64,000 bases of DNA from Phycisphaeraceae bacterium (GCA_028282805.1 JANQHD010000030.1:1-64000), one strand, 5' to 3'. Shown: positions 36,721-46,497, counted from the stretch's first letter. Notes: a model not told the origin generated them from the letters alone. Translations and numbers: made by a program.

Positions 36721-37602
36721 GTGCAAGCACGACATCTTGTTCTATCGTTAACCATCGCGGTTATCGTTGTGGCCACATCGCGACCGGCGCAGGCCGTGTT
36801 GATCACGTTCGATTCGTTCGAGCCCACGACGTTCTCCGAGGTGCCCACCTCCGACCCGCAGTCATCCAGCGGGATGCAAGCCGTCCACCCCGGCGCGTTG
36901 ACCGAGTTCATCCTGCCGGAGGTCGGCAACATCGTGCTGACGATCAAGCGTCAGAACGGCGCGACGTTCGACCTGATCGACAACTCGCTGCTCAGCCAGC
37001 AGTCCAAGGCCGGCGACGACGGCGTCGACTCGTTCGGCGGCATCTCGCTCGACCCGTTCTCCGACACCTCGCCCAGCGCGTTCATCTTCAATTTCGTCCA
37101 ACTCGACAGCGAGGGCGGCGAGAACGATTCGACGATCATCCAAGAAGATTATGACGACGACGACGACCTGCCGTTGCCGATCCGCTCGTTCAGCGCACTG
37201 ATCGGCGACTTCGGCGGCGACGGCGACGGCTACCGCATGTTCGCCTACTCCGGCTTCGACGGCACCGGCGACCTCGTCGCTTCCACCTCCGAGACGATCG
37301 CCCTGCCCCGGCTTCACCCCAACCGCGACTGGACCGAGAAACGCATCGGCCTGATCTCCGGCACGGAAGAAGAACCCGGCGACGGCTTCCGCAGCATCGT
37401 GCTCTTCGCCGGCGGCGGCCTGGGCTCGGCCAACTTCAGCGTCTACCTCGACCGCCTGTTCTTCGCCGTCGGCCCCGACCCGTTCGACCCGCTGTTCGAC
37501 GACCCCAACACGCTCGGCGACGACGACCTGATCGTGCCCGAGCCCGCCTCGCTCGCCCTGCTCATGCTCGGCGGCCTGGCGATGATCACCCGCCGGCGCT
37601 AA
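36721..37602 (+). CDS. PEP-CTERM sorting-domain protein
   Basis: A 293-residue exported protein starting at GTG after GGGGAG. It has a signal peptide (SLTIAVIVVATSRPAQA), then a beta-rich, acidic body with runs of aspartate (YDDDDDLP). A C-terminal VPEPASLALLMLGGLAMITRRR carries the PEP motif, a membrane stretch and an arginine cluster recognised by an exosortase. No exosortase gene is in the window. The body is not recognised; such proteins are usually cell-surface or matrix components. Confidence 0.85.
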   Translation: MQARHLVLSLTIAVIVVATSRPAQAVLITFDSFEPTTFSEVPTSDPQSSSGMQAVHPGALTEFILPEVGNIVLTIKRQNGATFDLIDNSLLSQQSKAGDDGVDSFGGISLDPFSDTSPSAFIFNFVQLDSEGGENDSTIIQEDYDDDDDLPLPIRSFSALIGDFGGDGDGYRMFAYSGFDGTGDLVASTSETIALPRLHPNRDWTEKRIGLISGTEEEPGDGFRSIVLFAGGGLGSANFSVYLDRLFFAVGPDPFDPLFDDPNTLGDDDLIVPEPASLALLMLGGLAMITRRR

Positions 37603-37637
37603 CACCGCCGACGCCTCCAATCGACCTTCTGGCACAG

Positions 37638-37679
37638 GCCGGCCCGTTGAGATTCATACTCTCCGGGCCGGCTTTTTTT
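37638..37679 (+). terminator. Rho-independent terminator of the PEP-CTERM gene
   Basis: A perfect 9-bp stem GCCGGCCCG/CGGGCCGGC (17-base loop) is followed by TTTTTTT, 36 bases after the stop codon. Confidence 0.9.
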
Positions 37680-37693
37680 CTGCGCCCACCCCA

Positions 37694-37733
37694 CCCCAAG
37701 CCCCGGCCTGAGCCCCGCGAAGGCCGGGGGTCC
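37694..37733. repeat. REP-like hairpin, copy 1
   Basis: A 40-base unit with stem CCCCGGCCT/AGGCCGGGG around an 11-base loop. It is identical at 38 of 40 positions to the copy at 38735-38774, and both are in the same orientation. Together they bracket the AraC-family gene. Two looser relatives occur at 59.2 and 59.5 kb. A separate array of degenerate CAGGTTCCGGG motifs follows at 37741-37795. Confidence 0.75.
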
Positions 37734-37801
37734 GAAAGACAGGTCTCAGGTTCCGGGGGCTCGGGTTCCGGGGCTCAGGTTCCGGGTTTCCAAGCTCCTG
37801 C

Positions 37802-38671
37802 TCACCCCTTCAACGGCACATAAATCTCCGTCACCAGTTCCTCCGGCGGGGTCGTCTCTGGGTTGTTGAGGTAGCGTTCGAAGCACGGCGCGTCGGCCGG
37901 CTCGCGCCCGCTCGACGCCAGCCACTGGCCGTACAGCCACCGGTACGCGTTCTTCAGCTCGCTGTAGGGCCCGACATGCGTGGCGATCGCGTAATCGCCC
38001 GCGGCGATCTCGCCGACCTGCACCTCGCCCGAACCTTCGACGCCGTCGTTCACCGAGACCGCCGCGTCGCTGCGCAGCTTCTCGGCCGCCGTGGTGTCGG
38101 GGTCGTCGTGATAAATACCCATAAATTGAGTGTCGGGCCCGAGCAACCCCAACGGCCCCGCCCAACCGCACAAACGCTCGAACACCGGGCCGATCTGGTC
38201 GTAAGGCCCCACATGACGGACGAATGCGATGCGCATCGCGGGTGTGTTCTCGATACGGACTTCCATGGCGTAATCCCCTTTCGCAAAGGTAAAGATGGGT
38301 TCGGTGTGAAGCACGACCGCCCGGTCTTCCCCGGCGCTCTGCCGCAGGTCGCTGGGCGTCATGCCGAAGTGTTTCTTGAACGCCCGGCTGAACGCCTCGT
38401 GGCTCTCGAAGCCCGCGTCCAACGCGATCCTGGTGATCGCCGGCGAACGTTGTTTCAACTGCAACGCCGCGCGCTCCAGGCGCAGCCGGCGGATGTACTG
38501 CTTGACCGGTTCACCCACAAACCCCGTAAAAACCCGGTGGAAGTGGTACGGCGAGAAATGCGCCACCCGCGCCAACCTTTCCAACTCCAACGCCTGATCC
38601 AGGTGTTCCTCGATGTAGAGCAACACCCTCAGCATGCGTTGGCGGTAAGCCTGTTCGGTCCGGTCGTTCAT
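37802..38671 (-). CDS. AraC-family regulator with GyrI-like effector domain
   Basis: A 289-residue regulator. The N-terminal double helix-turn-helix has ARVAHFSPYHFHRVFTGFVGE and ALDAGFESHEAFSRAFKKHFG. Residues about 125-289 form a GyrI-like small-molecule-binding domain (MEVRIENTPAMRIAFVRHVGPYDQI). This is the Rob/SoxS-like architecture linked to multidrug or antibiotic sensing. It has GGGTAGGG before the start. Both flanks carry a REP-like repeat. Confidence 0.9.
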   Translation of the reverse strand: MNDRTEQAYRQRMLRVLLYIEEHLDQALELERLARVAHFSPYHFHRVFTGFVGEPVKQYIRRLRLERAALQLKQRSPAITRIALDAGFESHEAFSRAFKKHFGMTPSDLRQSAGEDRAVVLHTEPIFTFAKGDYAMEVRIENTPAMRIAFVRHVGPYDQIGPVFERLCGWAGPLGLLGPDTQFMGIYHDDPDTTAAEKLRSDAAVSVNDGVEGSGEVQVGEIAAGDYAIATHVGPYSELKNAYRWLYGQWLASSGREPADAPCFERYLNNPETTPPEELVTEIYVPLKG

Positions 38672-38734
38672 GACAGACACCCTACCCCCCGCACGCCGCG
38701 AAAGCTTGACCGTTCTTGCTCTTCTCCCAAAAAC

Positions 38735-38774
38735 CCCCAAGCCCCGGCCTGAGCGCAGCGAAGGCCGGGGGTCC
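38735..38774. repeat. REP-like hairpin, copy 2
   Basis: This has the same 40-base unit as 37694-37733 with two differences in the loop. It starts 63 bases upstream of the AraC-family start codon and ends five bases before the uvrB stop codon, so it could also act as a stem-loop at the 3' end of uvrB. Confidence 0.75.
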
Positions 38775-38778
38775 CCCC

Positions 38779-40860
<2,082 letters not shown>

Positions 40861-40918
40861 AGGCCCGTGATTGTAGCATCACGGCCCGGCGGCCTCCCGG
40901 CGGGTGGTGTCCGTTAAA

Positions 40919-40959
40919 TCAGCCCTAGCGTCTCGTCGAGGCCGAAAACGAGGTTCATG
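40919..40959 (-). pseudogene. Displaced copy of the argC 3' end
   Basis: These 41 bases match the end of argC (41657-41697) at 38 positions. On the minus strand they still encode MNLVFGLDETLGL before a stop, against MNLMFGLDETLGL in argC. One of the differences is synonymous. The copy lies 738 bases from the real argC end in the same orientation, as expected for a gene fragment left by insertion at a gene's 3' end. Confidence 0.75.
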
Positions 40960-40987
40960 CCAGCTTGGCACGAATAGCGCGCAAAGA

Positions 40988-41047
40988 TTACTTTGGCCTA
41001 GGTGGAGGCGGTGGTGCTGGTCGAGGTGGTCCGCTACGAATACCCAT
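40988..41047 (-). CDS. Possible proline-rich micropeptide (19 residues)
   Basis: A minus-strand ATG opens a 19-codon frame with the sequence MGIRSGPPRPAPPPPPRPK. It begins 16 bases after the stop of the SLATT-like gene. Nine of 19 residues are proline. No ribosome-binding site is clear. It may be chance or a remnant of a longer proline-rich segment. Confidence 0.2.
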   Translation of the reverse strand: MGIRSGPPRPAPPPPPRPK

Positions 41048-41063
41048 GTAAATCCTGACTAGC

Positions 41064-41594
41064 TTATTCAGCAATCCGCTTGCCAAGTCTATCGTCTAGC
41101 TCACTCTGCGCATGTGATCCTAGGCGTCTTGTCCATATAATGTCATTCTTAATCAACTGTACGCCTGCGCCATATCGCTCTCGGCAGTCAATAAATTCGC
41201 GTGTATACTCTTCTATCGGGAATTTGGGGTCAATCCTCATTCGATAACGTAATGTCTCTAACTCGATTCGTATTTCTGCGAACCACCTTTTCCCCTCTCC
41301 CCAATCTTTAAGCTTTCCTGGGACACCTAAACTGGTATGCACTATCGCTAAGCAAGCGCCAATACCAGCAATAACGATCCAAATCAGACGAAAAGATGGG
41401 TTGTTCCAAAGCGCCCAACCTGAGATTGCAGAACCTGATGCGGTAAGGGCAACGATTACACGTGTGACTACATCAAGAACCTGCCAGCGGTTAACCATCC
41501 TGTCTGACAGTATTTCAAAATAATAAGCAAAATAGAACGTCTCATATGACGCTCGCCAAAGCTCGTCCCTCGGATCGTGTTCTTGATCGTTCAT
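41064..41594 (-). CDS. Two-helix membrane protein, SLATT-like, probably horizontally acquired
   Basis: A 176-residue protein. An N-terminal helical region (DPRDELWRASYETFYFAYYF) precedes two membrane helices (about 42-63 and 69-89). A long cytosolic helical part follows (GKLKDWGEGKRWFAEIRIEL and beyond). This order resembles SLATT-domain proteins, two-helix putative pore-forming effectors of prokaryotic conflict systems; the match is by architecture, not alignment. Hand-counted GC in three 60-base lines is 52, 40 and 50%, against 62% for a line in the adjoining argC. It is the only gene in a 738-bp interval bounded by copies of the argC 3' end. A strong promoter with two palindromes precedes it. 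Confidence 0.75.
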   Translation of the reverse strand: MNDQEHDPRDELWRASYETFYFAYYFEILSDRMVNRWQVLDVVTRVIVALTASGSAISGWALWNNPSFRLIWIVIAGIGACLAIVHTSLGVPGKLKDWGEGKRWFAEIRIELETLRYRMRIDPKFPIEEYTREFIDCRERYGAGVQLIKNDIIWTRRLGSHAQSELDDRLGKRIAE

Positions 41595-41603
41595 CTGATC
41601 AAC

Positions 41604-41640
41604 GGTATAGATTATACCATCACTGAATAGTGATCCTCAA
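41604..41640 (-). promoter_or_regulatory. Strong promoter with two overlapping palindromes
   Basis: On the minus strand, TTGAGG (41640-41635), an 18-base spacer and a perfect TATAAT (41616-41611) lie just before the SLATT-like gene. ATCACT/AGTGAT (41619-41634) lies within the spacer. GGTATA/TATACC (41604-41618) covers the -10 and the expected start site. Both palindromes are perfect 6-bp arms. This implies tight control by a regulator not encoded nearby. Confidence 0.7.
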
Positions 41641-41651
41641 TCTGTCTAATT

Positions 41652-42668
41652 TTAGGTCAGCCCCAGCGTCTCGTCGAGGCCGAACATGAGGTTCATGTTC
41701 TGGATGGCCTGGCCGGAAGCGCCTTTGACCATGTTGTCTTCCGCGGCGAACACGACGATCTTGCCGCCGGTCACGCGGGCGGCGACGTCGCAGAAGTTGG
41801 TGTCGGTCACGTGCTTGACGTTCGGGAACCCGGCCCGCACGCGCACGAACGGCTCGTCGGCGTACGCCTCTTCCAGCGCGTCGTAGACCGCCTCTTCGCT
41901 CACCGCGCCGTGCACGGGGTCCATGTAGATCGTTTCCAGAATGCCCTGGTTGATCGGCAGCAGGTGCGGCGCGAAAAGCACCCGCACGTCCTGCCCGGCC
42001 ACGGCGGTCAGCGTCTGCTCGATCTCGGGCTGGTGGCGATGGCCGCCGACGTTGTACGGGCTGAAGCCCTCGTTGACCTCGGGGTAGTGCAGGTTCGGCT
42101 TGGGGCTGCGCCCGGCGCCGGTCACGCCGCTGGCGGCGTTGACCACGATGCCGGTCGGCTTGACCAGGCCCGCCTTGAGCAGCGGCGCCACGCCCAGCGC
42201 CGCGGCGGTCGGGTAACAGCCGGGGTTGGCCACGAGCTTGGCCTTTTTGATTTGATCGGCGAACAATTCGGGCAGGCCGTACACCGCCTGCGCGAGGTTG
42301 CCGCGGTCGGCGTGCTGGGTCTGGTAGACCCGCTCGTACAGGTCGACGTCGGTCAACCGGTAGTCGGCCGACAGGTCGACGACTTTAAGGCCCGTGTCGA
42401 GCAGCTTCGGCACGTACGCCATCGCCGCGGCGTGCGGTAGGCAGCAGAACACCACGTCCGCCGCCTTGGCGATCGCTGGCGCATCGATCGGCTGGCAGGC
42501 CAGGTCGCACACGCCCAGCAGCTCGGGGAACTCGCCGGCGATGTGCGGCAGCTGCTCGCGGTGGCTGGCGAGGTAGGTCACTTCGGCCTTGGGGTGTCGG
42601 GCGAGCCACTTGATCAGGTGCAACGCCGTGTAACCCGTCGGCCCCACGATGGCGACGCGGATGCTCAT
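41652..42668 (-). CDS. argC: N-acetyl-gamma-glutamyl-phosphate reductase
   Basis: The third step of arginine synthesis, NADPH-dependent, cytoplasmic. The 338-residue product has the nucleotide-binding GPTGYTALHLIKWL, the catalytic cysteine in NPGCYPTAA and HRHQPEIEQ. The start at 42668 gives the standard N terminus; a longer frame upstream overlaps the neighbouring gene's region. No other arg genes are adjacent. The final 41 bases are duplicated 738 bases downstream on its strand. Confidence 0.95.
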   Translation of the reverse strand: MSIRVAIVGPTGYTALHLIKWLARHPKAEVTYLASHREQLPHIAGEFPELLGVCDLACQPIDAPAIAKAADVVFCCLPHAAAMAYVPKLLDTGLKVVDLSADYRLTDVDLYERVYQTQHADRGNLAQAVYGLPELFADQIKKAKLVANPGCYPTAAALGVAPLLKAGLVKPTGIVVNAASGVTGAGRSPKPNLHYPEVNEGFSPYNVGGHRHQPEIEQTLTAVAGQDVRVLFAPHLLPINQGILETIYMDPVHGAVSEEAVYDALEEAYADEPFVRVRAGFPNVKHVTDTNFCDVAARVTGGKIVVFAAEDNMVKGASGQAIQNMNLMFGLDETLGLT

Positions 42669-42714
42669 GGTCGAAAGTGTAGGCCGGCGAGGCGATGAGT
42701 CAATCGGGGGCGGG

Positions 42715-43965
42715 TCACGATTCACGTTTGACGAACACGATGGTCATGTCGTCTTCCTGCGGCGCGCCGCGGGCGAAGTCGGCCACCGCCTCGCGCAAAC
42801 GGAGGATCAGCTTGTCCATCGGCTGCTCGCGGAAGTCGAGCAACAGCTCGGCCACGCGCGCGTCGCCGAACTGTTCGCCGCCGTGGTTGGCGTACTCGTA
42901 GATGCCGTCGCTGATCAGGCCCACGATGTCGCCCGGCTCGAGCGTCAACGGCTTGGGCTCGTCGAGCGGCATGTCCGGCATGATGCCCAGCGGGAAGGTC
43001 GACGCGTCGAGCCACTCGCACTCGTCGCTGGCCGCGTGGTAGTGCAGGATCGGCCCCTGCCCGCCGGCGTGGTAGCGGAACGTGTGGTCGGCGGGGTCGA
43101 GCTCGCCGAAGAACGCGGTCACGAACCGGTTGGTCGGCAGGTCGTCGCACAGCTGGTTGTTCACGTGCGTCACCACGTCGCCGAGCGACGCCCCGAGGCG
43201 GACGGCCATGCGCACCATGGCCCGCACCTGCGTGACCGACAGCGCCGGGCCGATGCCGTGGCCCGTGGCGTCGCCGAGCAGCACGGTCAGCCCGCCGCCC
43301 GGCAGTTCGATCAGGTCGTAGATATCGCCGCCGGTCTCTTCGGCGCTGCGCGACCAACCGGCGAGGTCGTAGCCGGCGATCTGCGGCATGTCGCCGGGCA
43401 GCACGCGCGACTGGATCTCGCGGGCCAGCGCCAGGTCGCGCTCGAGCTTTTCCTTGACCAGGTGCTCTTCGATCAGCACCGCGCGTTTGATGGCCACGGC
43501 GCACTGCGCGGCCAGGGCCTGGGCGATCTGCTCGTCGTGGTCGTCGAAGACGCCCTCGGGCATCTTGTTGAGCAGTTGCAGCACGCCGACCAGCGCGTTG
43601 TCGTGGTCCATGAGCGGCACGGAGAGGATGCAGCGCGTGTGGTAGCCGGTCTTGCGGTCGACGTCGGCGTTGAAACGCGGGTCGTTGTAGGCGTCGGATA
43701 CGTTGACGATCGCCATGCCTTGGGCGCACTCGCCGGCGATGCCGCGGTCGGCGGGGAAGCGGATCTGCTTGGCCCCGGTGGCCACGGTGGAGTACAGCTC
43801 GTTGGTCTTGTCGTCGAACAGGAAGACCGTCCCGCGGTCGGCCGACAGCAGGTCGCGCGCCGCGTCGATCACCTGGCCGAGCAGGTCGTGCAACTCGAGC
43901 GAACCGCCCAACTGGCGGGTAACCTCGAGAACCCTTAACAGGGCGCCCTCTTCTGTGCTGGACAT
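42715..43965 (-). CDS. GAF-domain PP2C (RsbU/SpoIIE-type) serine phosphatase
   Basis: A 416-residue cytoplasmic regulator. Residues about 20-165 are a GAF sensory domain (LLSADRGTVFLFDDKTNELYS...VLQLLNKMP). A short helical linker (EHLVKEKLERDLALAREIQSRVLPG) leads to the PP2C-like phosphatase, with metal-binding aspartates in GGDIYDLI, LLGDATGHGIG and LISDGIYE. Such enzymes dephosphorylate anti-sigma-factor antagonists in partner-switching cascades. No partner kinase or antagonist is adjacent. It lies 47 bases upstream of argC on the same strand. Confidence 0.9.
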   Translation of the reverse strand: MSSTEEGALLRVLEVTRQLGGSLELHDLLGQVIDAARDLLSADRGTVFLFDDKTNELYSTVATGAKQIRFPADRGIAGECAQGMAIVNVSDAYNDPRFNADVDRKTGYHTRCILSVPLMDHDNALVGVLQLLNKMPEGVFDDHDEQIAQALAAQCAVAIKRAVLIEEHLVKEKLERDLALAREIQSRVLPGDMPQIAGYDLAGWSRSAEETGGDIYDLIELPGGGLTVLLGDATGHGIGPALSVTQVRAMVRMAVRLGASLGDVVTHVNNQLCDDLPTNRFVTAFFGELDPADHTFRYHAGGQGPILHYHAASDECEWLDASTFPLGIMPDMPLDEPKPLTLEPGDIVGLISDGIYEYANHGGEQFGDARVAELLLDFREQPMDKLILRLREAVADFARGAPQEDDMTIVFVKRES

Positions 43966-44295
43966 TCGGCTGTGCAAAACAACCCACCCGACGTGAAAAA
44001 AACACAACGACGATAGAAGTATGGGCTTTCAGAATGGTTAGGTCAAACCATTTCCCGCGCCAAATGCCGCATCAACCGGCACAACTGCGTCATTTTGCCC
44101 AGGTTGCCCAACCCGATCGAGCACGCACCACGCCCTTTTCCATGCCCTTTTCTGTGCCCTTCTCCGTGAAAGCCCCGACATCACCCATGTTCGGCAGCCA
44201 TCCGCACAACCCAAGCCCCGGTCACCCAACCCATGTTTTTCACCGGTGGTCCGAACCGCTCACGGACCGGTCGCCGTTCTGGCCGATCGCAACGC
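43966..44295. other. Gene-free stretch with a 12-bp triplicate
   Basis: No credible gene is present. Three tandem 12-base units of the form GCCCTTTTCCAT occupy 44132-44167, with two and three differences between copies. GGTCCG/CGGACC (near 44248-44268) forms a short hairpin close to the ftsY stop but lacks a T-tract. Confidence 0.5.
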
Positions 44296-45225
44296 CTACT
44301 CGGCCGTGTCGAACATCGCCTCGACGAACTTCTCGGGGTCGAACGGCTCAACGTCTTCGGGCGTCTCGCCGACGCCGATGAACTTCACGGGGATGTCGAC
44401 CTGCTCGCGGATGGCCACGACCACGCCGCCCTTGGCGGTGCCGTCGAGCTTGGCGAGGAACAGGCCGGTGGTGTCGATGGCCGCCTTGAACAGCTTCGCC
44501 TGCTGCACGGCGTTCTGGCCGGTCGTCGCGTCGAGCACGAGGATGACTTCGTGCGGGGCCCCCGGGATTTTTTTGCCGCACACGTCGCGGATCTTCGTGA
44601 GCTGGCGCATGAGGTGTTCCTGCGTGTGCAGCCGGCCGGCGGTGTCGACGAGCAGCACGTCGACGTCGCGCGTGGCCGCGGCTTCGCAGGCGTCGAACGC
44701 CACCGCCGCCGGGTCGCCGCCCTGTTTGCCCTTGACGATCTCCACGCCGAGTCGCTGTGACCAGATTTCGAGCTGTTGCACGGCGGCGGCGCGGAACGTG
44801 TCGCACGCCGCGAGCATCACGCTGCGGCCCTCGTCACGCAACGCCTTGGCGATCTTCGCGATACTGGTCGTCTTGCCCGCGCCGTTGATGCCAGCCACGA
44901 GGATCACCGTCGGGCCCGTCTCGGCGAAGTGCAGCTGCCGGTCCTGCTGCGGCCAGTAGTCGGCCATGTGGGCCTTGAGGTAGTCGAGCACCTCGTCGCC
45001 GGACTTGAGCCGGCCGGCCTTGTAGGCTTCGCGCAGCTCGTCGATGAGGCGCATCGTGGTCTGCACGCCGATGTCGGCCTCGATGAGCTTGCGCTCGAGT
45101 TCGTCGAGCAGCGCATCGTTGAGCACGCGCCCCACGAGCATGGACCGCAGCCCGCCGACGAACACGTCGCGCGTCTTGCCCAGGCCCTGCTTGACCTTGT
45201 TGAATGCGCTGGTGAAAAGACCCAT
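44296..45225 (-). CDS. ftsY: Signal recognition particle receptor FtsY
   Basis: The SRP-receptor GTPase, 309 residues, docking ribosome-nascent chain complexes to the membrane. G1 is GINGAGKTTSIAK. DTFRAAAVQQLE, DTAGRLHT and KLDGTAKGG are all present. It lacks the long acidic N-terminal A domain of E. coli FtsY and starts almost directly with the N domain, as in many non-enterobacterial species. It is transcribed after nusB, separated by a large inverted repeat. Confidence 0.96.
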   Translation of the reverse strand: MGLFTSAFNKVKQGLGKTRDVFVGGLRSMLVGRVLNDALLDELERKLIEADIGVQTTMRLIDELREAYKAGRLKSGDEVLDYLKAHMADYWPQQDRQLHFAETGPTVILVAGINGAGKTTSIAKIAKALRDEGRSVMLAACDTFRAAAVQQLEIWSQRLGVEIVKGKQGGDPAAVAFDACEAAATRDVDVLLVDTAGRLHTQEHLMRQLTKIRDVCGKKIPGAPHEVILVLDATTGQNAVQQAKLFKAAIDTTGLFLAKLDGTAKGGVVVAIREQVDIPVKFIGVGETPEDVEPFDPEKFVEAMFDTAE

Positions 45226-45244
45226 CGTTTCGATCCGTTTTTTT

Positions 45245-45312
45245 ACCACAGAGGCACAGAGACACAGAGGTTTTAAAAATTGATTTTCTCTGTGTCTCTG
45301 TGCCTCTGTGGT
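45245..45312. repeat. 25-bp perfect inverted repeat (CACAGAG type)
   Basis: Arms 45245-45269 and 45288-45312 are perfectly complementary over 25 bases, with an 18-base AT-rich loop. The arm is made of CACAGAG units and occurs again at 63139-63163. The right arm touches the last base of the nusB stop codon. It could be a transcription attenuator between nusB and ftsY, but there is no T-tract. Confidence 0.9.
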
Positions 45313-45806
45313 TATTCCTTCCTATGGTTTTCTAACGCGTCGTCGAGCCAAGCGTCACCGGTGCCGGGCTCGGTGGTTTCGATCGCTGGTTGGTCGGCGA
45401 GTTTCCGCATCATTTTGTCGAGCACGCCGTTGACGAACGCCGGGCTCTTTTCGGTGCTGAACGCCTTGGCCAGTTCGATCGCCTCGTTGATCGCGATCTT
45501 GGCGGGCGTGGTGTGTGTGGCCATCTCGTAGTACGCCAGGCGGATCAGCGCCCGGTCGACCGCCGGCTGGCGCGTCGCCGGCCAGGTCGGCGCCAGCTCG
45601 CGGACGATGTCGTCGGCCCGCTGCCGCACGGCGTAGGCGCCCCGGGCCAACGCCTCGGCCTCGGCGCGGCCGTCGGCGTCGATCCGCCCGGCGGGGTCGG
45701 CGATGTCGATCGCCCCCTCCGCCTCGCCCCCGCGGGCGTCGAGCTGGTAGAGCGCCTGCAACGCCAGTTCTCGGATGGCACGTCGGGTGGTCATGGTCGG
45801 CATCAT
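45312..45806 (-). CDS. nusB: Transcription antitermination protein NusB
   Basis: A small helical protein of about 164 residues that binds boxA RNA with S10 during rRNA antitermination. TRRAIRELALQALYQLD at the N terminus and the ALIRLAYYEM...INEAIELAKAFSTEKSPAFVNGVLD block are diagnostic. Starts at 45806, 45803 and 45794 are all possible. It follows ribH, the common bacterial order. Confidence 0.95.
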   Translation of the reverse strand: MMPTMTTRRAIRELALQALYQLDARGGEAEGAIDIADPAGRIDADGRAEAEALARGAYAVRQRADDIVRELAPTWPATRQPAVDRALIRLAYYEMATHTTPAKIAINEAIELAKAFSTEKSPAFVNGVLDKMMRKLADQPAIETTEPGTGDAWLDDALENHRKE

Positions 45807-45832
45807 AGCGATTTGAAGGGAATGGCAAATGG

Positions 45833-45881
45833 CAAAGGGCAAAACCCAAAACAACGGGGAGTTTTTGTCATTTGCCCTTTG
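45833..45881. repeat. Inverted repeat at the ribH-nusB junction
   Basis: CAAAGGGCAAA (45833-45843) and TTTGCCCTTTG (45871-45881) are perfect 11-base arms inside a longer low-complexity region of CAAATGGCAAA-like motifs. The right arm encodes the last residues of RibH (KGK and before). Confidence 0.6.
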
Positions 45882-46362
45882 AGTTTTGTATTTCCTCGAA
45901 GAGGTTGACCATCTCGACGGCGGCGGCGGCGGCTTTCTGGCCGTTGTTGCCGAGCTTGGTGCCGGCGCGCTCGACGGCTTGTTCGATGGTGTCGGTGGTC
46001 AGCACGCCAAAGATGATCGGCACGCCCGTCTCCTGCGCCGCGCGCATCACGCCGTTGGTCGCCGCCTGCACCACGCAGTCGAAGTGCACCGTCGAGCCGC
46101 GGATCACGCAGCCGAGCGTGATCACCGCGTCATAGTCGCCCGACTCGGCCATCTTGCGCGCCGCGATCGGCAACTCGAAACTGCCCGGCACCCAGGCCAC
46201 GGTGATGTCCGTCTTGCTTGCTCCGCTGCGTTCGAGGTGGTCGACCGCGCCACGAAGCAACTGCGTGGTGATGAAATCGTTGAACCGGGCCACGACGATC
46301 CCAAACCGCTTGCCGGTCGCGATCAGGTGGCCCTCAAAGGTTTTGGGTTGGTCACTGCTCAT
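45868..46362 (-). CDS. ribH: 6,7-dimethyl-8-ribityllumazine synthase
   Basis: The penultimate riboflavin-synthesis enzyme, 164 residues, forming a shell-like oligomer. [38 protein letters not shown] and the C-terminal [12 protein letters not shown] are conserved. The last five residues lie in a repeat arm, so the C terminus may have been extended by it. It heads the ribH-nusB-ftsY run. Confidence 0.96.
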   Translation of the reverse strand: MSSDQPKTFEGHLIATGKRFGIVVARFNDFITTQLLRGAVDHLERSGASKTDITVAWVPGSFELPIAARKMAESGDYDAVITLGCVIRGSTVHFDCVVQAATNGVMRAAQETGVPIIFGVLTTDTIEQAVERAGTKLGNNGQKAAAAAVEMVNLFEEIQNSKGK

Positions 46363-46471
46363 CGGGGTCTCATGGACAAATGTCGGCTGATTTCAAGCCC
46401 CGCATTGTAGCGGAATGTGAGAGTCATGGACATCGAACGGCCCGGGCCGGGACGGCCGGGCTCGCCTACTC

Positions 46472-46497
46472 AAACCTCAAGCCTCAAGCCTCACCCC
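46472..46497. repeat. Short CCTCAAG tandem repeat
   Basis: Three to four copies of CCTCAAG/CCTCA lie immediately after the DJ-1-type gene's stop codon. They follow a GC-rich inverted region at 46438-46464 that may terminate transcription. Confidence 0.4.

Noticed and set aside
37741-37795. Possible CRISPR-like array of CAGGTTCCGGG units
   Set aside because: Units are very short, irregular and without uniform spacers. No cas genes are in the window.
40960-41651. Integrase or transposase within the argC mini-island
   Set aside because: All frames were read; none has a recombinase motif, and no terminal inverted repeats of an insertion sequence are visible.
44132-44167. 12-bp triplicate as a coding repeat
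   Set aside because: A short minus-strand frame covers it (QKRAWKRAW), but no start site, family or downstream continuation supports a gene.
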